This document shows, one piece after another, positions 57,551 through 64,000 of a stretch of DNA of 64,000 nt. The stretch is from NCBI RefSeq assembly GCF_014898055.3, contig NW_023603184.1:32797359-32861358 (forward strand), read 5' to 3'. This stretch comes from Talpa occidentalis. Its lineage: Eukaryota > Chordata > Mammalia > Eulipotyphla > Talpidae. The notes below the pieces were generated by a model. The model made no database searches and was not told where the DNA came from. It worked only from the letters and a program-made list of their open reading frames with translations. The number at the start of each line of letters is the position of its first letter. Position 1 is the first letter of the stretch. A program made the position numbers and the translations under genes.

Positions 57551-58735
57551 TGATGCTAAAGCCTATTTTTCTGAATTTTTAGAGATACAGATAGGACTAC
57601 AGATAATATTCCAGCCAACCCTTCCCCTGCCCACATGCTCCTCATGCTTGGCCTCTCCTCTGTTCTTTCTCTGCTCTCTCACTCTATCCAGAGTCCCCGT
57701 CAAATACCTTGAAATTTCCCAGGCTTCTGACTTGCCCCATTCACAATCTCCCAGGGCTTTACTTTGAGCTCAATTAATAGCCGGTTTTATGTGTTCTCCC
57801 CTCCACATAAATCAAGAGGGCCTTTCTATGCTCCTCCCCAAAGGAGCAATTCTAACAGCCCCAGGGCAAGCATCCATGTGTGCTAGTGGAACTGGAATAG
57901 GAAAGGAGGAAAAAAGGACAGCATCAGAGGGAGCCAGGAAAGCACTCCATGCCCCAGATGCCCTACTTGGGAAGCTTGGTCAGTGCTAAAGACAATAGAA
58001 GAAAATAAAGTTCGGAAAAACAGAAATGTCCTCTCTCCTTCCAGATAAGAGAAAATTCACCAAACTAATTCAATTGTACCAAGTGCCGCATTTGTTATTT
58101 CAACAGAAATGCAAAATCTGATGAGGCATAGATTATTAACAGATTCTCTGCAATAAATATGCATAACCATGTGCGCTGTATAAATTCTTTATACATGTTT
58201 ATTTTAACAAAGAAAAACTTTGCTTAAGAGACAAAACACCAAGTAATGCATATTAAATTCTAGACAAATCTACTACATACTCTGTGTTTAGTACCAAAGC
58301 TTCATCTGGCCCTACATTCAACATATGGTTTATAGTGTCAGCAAAAAAACAACCACAGACTCACAGGGGAAATGTCAGATGACGGCAGGGATACAGTTCT
58401 CAGGATCAATCTGCTCATGGACACCAACACAGATACCATGAAACTCCCAGGAATCTGAGTTCTGAGTTTCCTCAAAGAGGGAACAGAGTCCCACGAGAAA
58501 CAAGCTGTAATACAAGAACTGGGAGTGGCCCCATTCAGATGCACTGTTTCCTGGCTTCACATGTGCTGTTCCTTTGTCATGGGTGTCCTTTTCCTTACAT
58601 TACTGACCTGCTAAGCTATGACTCAATGTATAGAGTCCAGTTCAGGTTGTGACTCCTTTCTTAACTCCCCAATTATCCAGAGAAAGGGAGAAATCCACCC
58701 TGCTGTGAGCCACCTTTATTACTGTTCTCATCAAC
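57551..58735. other. Unique intronic DNA, with an AT-rich block
   Basis: 58030-58260 is repeat-free and AT-rich with several TAAT and ATGCAT-like words, the texture of conserved noncoding DNA. No exon recognised. Confidence 0.4.
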
Positions 58736-58830
58736 TACTCAGTTCCCATTTAACAGGTGAGGAAATTAGACTGAGATTTCTTCACCTGACCAGTCCGTGG
58801 TCACACAGCTAAGCCACCTCTCCTTCTACT
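58736..58830 (-). repeat. MIR fragment, minus strand
   Basis: Shows cccatttaacaggtgaggaa and gtccgtggtcacacagctaa. Confidence 0.7.
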
Positions 58831-59264
58831 AGCCCAATGCACCCCTGTGCATCGGTAATCCACACGGGTCCACATCCCAGGACACCACTCAGCACTCTCA
58901 GCTTCTGTAGGAGTAGACCCAAAAAAAGCCCACCTTCCCAGGACCCACAAAGCATCCAAAATTGGAAAACTGCCCATGCACCCGAGCTAACTAGGACTGA
59001 CAACCAAGCTGCCTTAGCAAGGAGATCCCCAAGAAGCCAGAGCATGAGACTCATACTTTTCAAGTGACCCCAACATTCTTCTGATAGCAAGATGCTATCT
59101 GTAAGACTATAGAAAGAACTATTATCGCAAATCCCACATGGATTCTTTCTTATCAAATAAGACATCTTAGAACCTTCTCGCTATTGATTATTGATGTCCA
59201 AGAGAGGCAAGACTGCCAGAATATGGTGCTGCCATTATTACATCTCCAATAGCAATTCTACCAT
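58831..59264. other. Unassigned intronic DNA
   Basis: The 118-codon minus frame at 58809-59165 has no recognisable domain and no family match. Confidence 0.35.
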
Positions 59265-59730
59265 TCTCCTTACATAGCACTTTTCACCTTCAAAGCACTT
59301 TACCAAGATTAACTAATTAATCTGCATCCTCCCTGGGGAGACCATAGACATTCTATTAGAGACAAGCCCAGAAACCAGGATGACTGGATGTCCAGGTTTT
59401 GGTCTCCAGCCTAAAGCTGCTGCTCAGTCAGGTAGGGGTACTCTCTAAAGCGGTGTGTTAATCCCAAAATATATTCTGCATCAGAATGCTTGCAGAAGAT
59501 GGAGGGGGCTCTTTTATTGTCCATTGTCTTTTAAACAGATATTTCCTGACCACCCCCCAGGCATCCGGTACATTCACAGACACTACCTCAATGAATCCTT
59601 GGAACAATTCTATGTCGTATAAGTTATGAAATTCTTTTACAGACATTAAAACACTTGAGAGGTTAAATGATTTGGTGAAGTCCAATCAACCAACAGGTAG
59701 TGGAATCAAGATTTAGACCTGTGTCTCCTC
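59265..59730 (-). repeat. Two MIR fragments, minus strand
   Basis: 59265-59330 (acatagcacttttcaccttc aaagcacttt) and 59530-59730 (ggcatccggtacattcacag, acttgagaggttaaatgatt, tggaatcaagatttagacct). Confidence 0.7.
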
Positions 59731-60676
59731 TAAGACCAGCAGAAGCTGTGGAGACTGTATAGTTGCTATCACAGACTGGCGAGACTAGCTGATGAAACAG
59801 CCCTTCTCACAGTGTTTGAGAAGTAGGAAAACCCAGACTAAGTGGATATGTTCTGTGTACCATCCAGCTTTCCTCACAAGAATGGCCTCCGTCCCAAGAG
59901 GCCATGCAGAACTCAGGGCTATAAGCACTGAAATGAAAGCATTAAACACAAGTTATATGATTTTAGGCTACCGGAGTAAAAAAAAAAAAAACAATGACTT
60001 CAAATACAGAAAATGTTCATTAATATACTATAGATAATGTCTGTCTCAAGCTGAAGATTGTTGTCAAATCCATTGAGGTCCAGATCACAAATGTAACAAA
60101 AGGATCTTTTCCTTAAAGAATTATATGACGGCTATTAATGTCACCCAAAAAACATAGGCATGTGTCTCCAGATAAATGAGAGAAATGACAAACGGCACAA
60201 AATAAAGTCAGCAAGTAAAATGTAATTTAAAGGACTGTCCACACGAGAACTAACAGAATAAATGCAGAGCCAAGAAATATACATGGCAAAAGGTCGAAGT
60301 AATGTAGAAAACAGTAGGGGCCAAATGAGTGGTATTGACAAAGAATACCTAGGGAGCTTGGAGGAAGTGTTTCAAGCTGGAATGGTCCTAGCAGGCTGGA
60401 TGGAACAAGGGGCATTTAAGGTGAATTCCTGGAGAGTAAAAGAAAATGGGAGAATATTCTAGGAGTGGGGAGATGGATGAAAAATGACTTAAAACCCAAG
60501 GCAGAAGGTGGGCAGGTGGAGACAGAGTGGGGATCATGCAGAAGGGAGTGGGAGACAGTCAGCACTGCCAGGTTGGGGGTCCGGATCACACTTCCATCCC
60601 TGGGATCCCCAAACCATTTGCTTGCATTCCCCTATCAGTAAAATATTTTTTGACATGTTACTGATATATGCATATT
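59731..60676. other. Unassigned intronic DNA
   Basis: 60280-60560 resembles an old dispersed repeat (gtgtttcaagctggaatggt, atggaacaaggggcatttaa). No exon recognised. Confidence 0.35.
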
Positions 60677-60689
60677 CCTTTATTTTTTT

Positions 60690-61005
60690 TTTTAATTATT
60701 TTTTTTTTTTTTTTAGTAGAGGCATGCTTTATTTATTTGTTTTGCTTGTTTTGTTTACACATGCACTGGGTACAGTCAGAAGCGCGGGAGGGTGAGAGAA
60801 TTCACCAGAGCCAGAGCGGGGAGCAGAGCAGGCAGAGGGACCGAATTACACTGCTGAGGGGAGCAGCGGGCGGCAGGAGAGGTCTGCGCGCCATGTGGGA
60901 CCCTCCTCCGGTGGCCGGGGAGCAGCCGGGGATCGAACCGGCGCCGCAGAGGCCGCGGGCAGCTTCGCAACCCAGCGCTCAACCGCTGCGCCACCGGGGA
61001 GGCCC
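60690..61005 (-). mobile_element. tRNA-derived SINE, young subtype, minus strand, 13-bp TSD
   Basis: A long T-rich tail, including tagtagaggcatgctttatt, precedes acatgcactgggtacagtc and the full body ending accgctgcgccaccggggag. TSD cctttattttttt lies at 60677-60689 and 61006-61018. The tail block resembles that of the copy at 46563. Confidence 0.96.
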
Positions 61006-61018
61006 CCTTTATTTTTTT

Positions 61019-61334
61019 AAAGTATGCACCTGTATTATACACATCTACAGGCTATAAATACATACCCTTGCTTAAATATATGCAGTGTAAAACATACACA
61101 AAAAGTAGAAAAACTAAAGAATGAGAGAACCGTCAAAGAAGTCCTCTAATTTTCTCTTCCTACATCCTAGCACTGCACACTCATTTCAGGCACTGCTGCT
61201 AAGCAGAGCAGGGGGGAGATTGCTGACTTCTGAGCACGGGTGAGGCCCAATGAAAGGGTTCTTTGGGACTAACAAGTCTGGCAAAGGATTGGAGGGAATC
61301 AGTAACAATACTACTCAAAACTAACACTTCCCTC
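61019..61334. other. Unassigned intronic DNA
   Basis: No exon or repeat recognised. Confidence 0.35.
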
Positions 61335-61515
61335 CACAGCATTTACTATGTGCCTTAACATTCTGGTCTAAGAACTCTCTACATACTGTTCCAAACATTT
61401 GCTATACAGCAGTGCCCTGACTACCCCTCCCAACAACCCCGTGAGACAGATACTCTTACCAGCCCCATTTTTCTGGGAATAAGGCACTTACCCAAAGTCA
61501 CAGAGGTAGTAAGTA
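61335..61515 (-). repeat. MIR relic, minus strand
   Basis: Shows agcatttactatgtgcctta, aacaaccccgtgagacagat, gcacttacccaaagtcacag. Confidence 0.82.
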
Positions 61516-62664
61516 AAAAAACGGAAGGAAGAAAGGAAACACTACCTTGTTTACAATAACACAAGCCTCAGAGGCATCAGAGCTAAAACTAGGGTTGAAG
61601 TCACAGGAGGAAACAAAAGTAAAAATTTGCAAGGGTTGGCACCCCATTAGACCTGAGAGAAAGGAAACAGGAAAAAATAAACACCACTCTGAGATTTCAG
61701 GATTTCAAGGTTAGCAGGAAGGTGGTGGTGCTGTTAAAAGAATTAGACAAGGGCAGACATGCTTGACTGGGGGTCCCAACAGTGGGAATCATGAAACCTT
61801 GTTTCATTATCAAATGATTTCACTCTTTTGTGGCCTTTTGCAAACATTGCATCAAACAGTCAAATATCAATAAAAAGTGAATGGGAGAAAGTCTACTAGG
61901 TGCAAAGCACGAATGGGATGTGGGAGAATGGGGGCTCTGAAGTCAGAGGTGACTCAGGAAGGTAGGTGGATGATAAATATTCAAGGAGCCAGCTTCCTTC
62001 ACCATCCATCTGGGGTATGCCTGGAATGGTGGTAAAGGCAGGTACTAAGGCCAGAGCTACAGCAAGAAGCCACTTGCAATATCTGAGCTCCTCGGGGAAG
62101 AGGAATTTCTACTCTGTTCTAGGGAAAGAAGCCCTGTAGGTAGCAAGAAAATAGATTACAATATAATATAAGGAACATCCATATTTTCTTAATAGAAGTT
62201 GTCCCGAAAGGGAACAGAATGTCATTGAAGATATCAAAATGGAGTTAGCAAATAGTGGTGATGTTATATTAAAAAAAAAACCATGGCTCCAGCAGGGAAA
62301 AGGTCTATAACTAACTTCTATAACTCCTCCTTTTCTGCTCTGTGACAAACTCCATGGAAATATGCCTAATGATAATGACCAAGGACTGGTCAAGCACAGA
62401 AATAATGGTCTGAGTCATCCAGTTCAGGAAGGAGAGAGCTCAGGTGCCAGAGGCAGTCACACAAGCCACTTACTACTCCCCTCTGTCCCCACTACCCCTG
62501 ACCCTGTTCATCTGGTCAACTCCTACTTACTCTTAAACTCTGGTAAGTCTCAATCCAGATCAGATCCTTCTGAGCAACAATCTCACAGAGCCATGTTCCT
62601 CATCCTGGAAGCACTTCAGTTTATAAATGTACACTCATTAGGAGGACTATTTGATTAAAGTCTG
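61516..62664. other. Unassigned intronic DNA
   Basis: No exon or named repeat recognised. Frames of 94-98 codons at 62109-62658 have no domain. Confidence 0.35.
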
Positions 62665-62790
62665 TGTCCTCTTCAGGAGAGCCAGTCTGTGATAGCAGGA
62701 ACTGTTTCTGCTCATCCCTGAAGCCTAGAATAATGCCCAGCACAAAGTAGGTGCTCAAGAAAATATTTGTTACCTGAATGAACAAATGAA
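62665..62790 (+). repeat. L2 3' end
   Basis: Shows gatagcaggaactgtttctg and aatgcccagcacaaagtagg tgctcaagaaaatatttg, the L2 terminus. Confidence 0.85.
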
Positions 62791-62839
62791 CACATGAACC
62801 TAATTCTACCCACCTACTTGCTCACTACTGAATTTGGCA

Positions 62840-62970
62840 TCTGTAGGCTCTATAATCTTAAACAAATTACTCCACATCTGCAAAACAGGGATAATAACAC
62901 CTAACTTGAAAAGCTGTTGCAAGGATACTTTTGCATAAAGCACATGACATGCAATAGTACATGTTAGCCA
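62840..62970 (+). repeat. MIR relic
   Basis: Shows ctataatcttaaacaaatta ctccacatctgcaaaacagg and gctgttgcaaggatactttt. Confidence 0.72.
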
Positions 62971-63314
62971 GTACTACTATTATTCTCCCAAACTGAACAT
63001 CACAGTCTTATCAAGGATTTCCACAGTTCCACCCACAGTTTCTATCAATTTGTCAAATCATCTCCGCCAACTCCCATCTACTGATGTCTTAGGGTCAATT
63101 CCTGTACTCACTGAGAAAGGGACAAGCACTGAAGGCTTTATTGTAGAATTTTGGATTTCGGTTAAGATGCAAGCATAGTATCTGGCATATCAGAAACATC
63201 TTAAATACTACACGATATAGATAAATTAAGACTAGGGAAAAGGAGAGCAATGAAGAAGAGCGATGAAACATGGTGAGTCAAAGAAGAGAGGAAGATTTAC
63301 CCTAAGACTCAGAA
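62971..63314. other. Unassigned intronic DNA
   Basis: No exon or repeat recognised. Confidence 0.35.
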
Positions 63315-63480
63315 AATAATCCTGGCTTATCTTCTAGGCTACATGACCTTGAGCAAGTCCCCTCTCTCCCAGGGGCCTCATTTTCCCATCCATAGACCAA
63401 GTGGACTGAAATAGATGGCCTCTGAAACATCTTCCTGATCTAAAGTCTATGATGACCTCTAAAGCTCCTCAGTGTCCAAA
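63315..63480 (+). repeat. MIR relic
   Basis: Shows ctacatgaccttgagcaagt cccctctctcc, ggcctcattttcccatccat and gactgaaatagatggcctct. Confidence 0.75.
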
Positions 63481-63809
63481 TGAGTGATATACAATCTCAT
63501 TTTATTGGCACCTTTTGGAATGCTTGGTCTAAATGTGACATCCACTCTAATATCAAAGGCTACTAATATAGTGAACAATTTAAGTAGAAATTGGGGCTTG
63601 GCTTTACATTTACAAAAATATACCAAAAAAAAAAAAAAACTTTGTAAAAATTTCCCAAACCTCTAAAGTTGTATCATGAACAAAATCACATAACAAAAGT
63701 TCTGGAGTTTTTAGAAAGTTAATAATCCAGGAATAATGCTTCTATACATGAGAGAAGAAACAACTGCAAAGAAAGTGAACAAAAACATAAGGGACTGAGG
63801 AGAACATAT
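63481..63809. other. Unassigned AT-rich DNA
   Basis: Contains an A-run at 63626-63640. No exon or repeat recognised. Confidence 0.35.
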
Positions 63810-64000
63810 TTATTGAGAGTTGACTCTCCACAGAACTATTTTAGCCTCTGCCAGTAAGTTAAACAATTTAATCATTTAATCAGCCCTCAATGATTGGTGG
63901 GAATCCCCTTTTACAGAAAAAGAAACAGTGACAAAAGTTGAGAATGTCTTGCTTAAGATCACACAGCCAATAAGTAGCACCTGCACAGGGCTCGACCCAG
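63810..64000 (-). repeat. MIR relic, minus strand, runs off the window
   Basis: Shows ccttttacagaaaaagaaac, cttgcttaagatcacacagc caataagtagc and ggctcgaccca, the reverse MIR head. Confidence 0.78.

Larger units (their letters stand above)
57314..64000 (-). other. SERGEF: SERGEF intron upstream of the exon (partial)
   Basis: This is the intronic sequence 5' of the recognised exon in transcript direction. The acceptor AG lies at 57314-57315, preceded on the minus strand by a T-rich stretch. The segment carries MIR and L2 relics, one SINE and unique DNA. I looked for the preceding exon, which should encode a segment near WSGWTHLVAQT, and did not see it, so the intron probably runs beyond the window. 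Confidence 0.7.

Noticed and set aside
46653..61042. Repeated 70-95 codon frames with text like AQRLSAGLRSCP and SPQQCTS
   Set aside because: They recur on the sense strand of every young SINE copy, or as its antisense partner. They are SINE sequence, not a protein family.
1..64000. CRISPR arrays, operons, phage or plasmid functions
   Set aside because: No prokaryotic gene density, ribosome binding sites or regularly spaced repeats. The direct repeats seen are SINE and L1 copies.

Overview
This is mammalian nuclear DNA. The density of LINE-1 (L1), L2 and MIR relics, hAT-Charlie fossils, tRNA-derived SINEs with poly(A) tails and target-site duplications (TSDs), and the scarcity of coding sequence all fit a placental mammal. 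The abundant roughly 260-320 bp SINE has a head reading GGCCTCCCCGGTGGCGCAG and a B box GGTTCGATCCCC. It is not primate Alu, rodent B1/B2, carnivore CAN-SINE or camelid Vic. From memory it resembles the Rhin-1 type SINE of horseshoe and leaf-nosed bats, so a laurasiatherian and possibly a rhinolophoid bat is my best guess. I could not verify this.

Only one protein-coding exon is recognised with confidence: a 167-bp minus-strand exon at 57147-57313 of SERGEF (secretion-regulating guanine nucleotide exchange factor, DelGEF). It encodes part of an RCC1-type repeat and is bounded by AG and GT splice sites. The simplest reading is that most or all of the window is SERGEF intron: about 6.7 kb upstream of the exon (57314-64000) and up to 57 kb downstream (1-57146). 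No other SERGEF exon was found, so the extent of the gene to the left is inferred. All other open reading frames look like repeat-derived or chance frames.

Layout. At 1-8.6 kb there are old L2, MIR and L1 pieces and one SINE. At 8.67-13.7 kb there are two young L1 insertions of one subfamily in opposite orientation, each with an 18-bp TSD; the larger keeps a 797-codon open ORF2 segment with the reverse transcriptase site. At 13.7-21.5 kb there are L2/MIR relics, a CT/CA microsatellite and mostly unique DNA. At 21.5-22.0 kb lies a solo retroviral LTR carrying a pure (CAG)16 tract. At 22-37 kb there are six SINEs, an older L1, a HAL1/L1 relic and L2/MIR. At 37.7-40.7 kb there is a stack of three antisense L1 3' ends. 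At 40.77-41.7 kb there is a processed pseudogene of TDG (thymine DNA glycosylase). At 41.8-57 kb there are further L1 ends, SINEs and L2/MIR. At 57.1-57.3 kb is the SERGEF exon, and at 57.3-64 kb are MIR/L2 relics and one SINE.

The genes do not form a cooperating system here. I found no undescribed biological system. The most notable structures are the CAG tract inside the LTR, the roughly 570-bp nearly identical inverted L1 pair that could fold in the SERGEF pre-mRNA, and the two SINE subtypes with recurrent tail variants.
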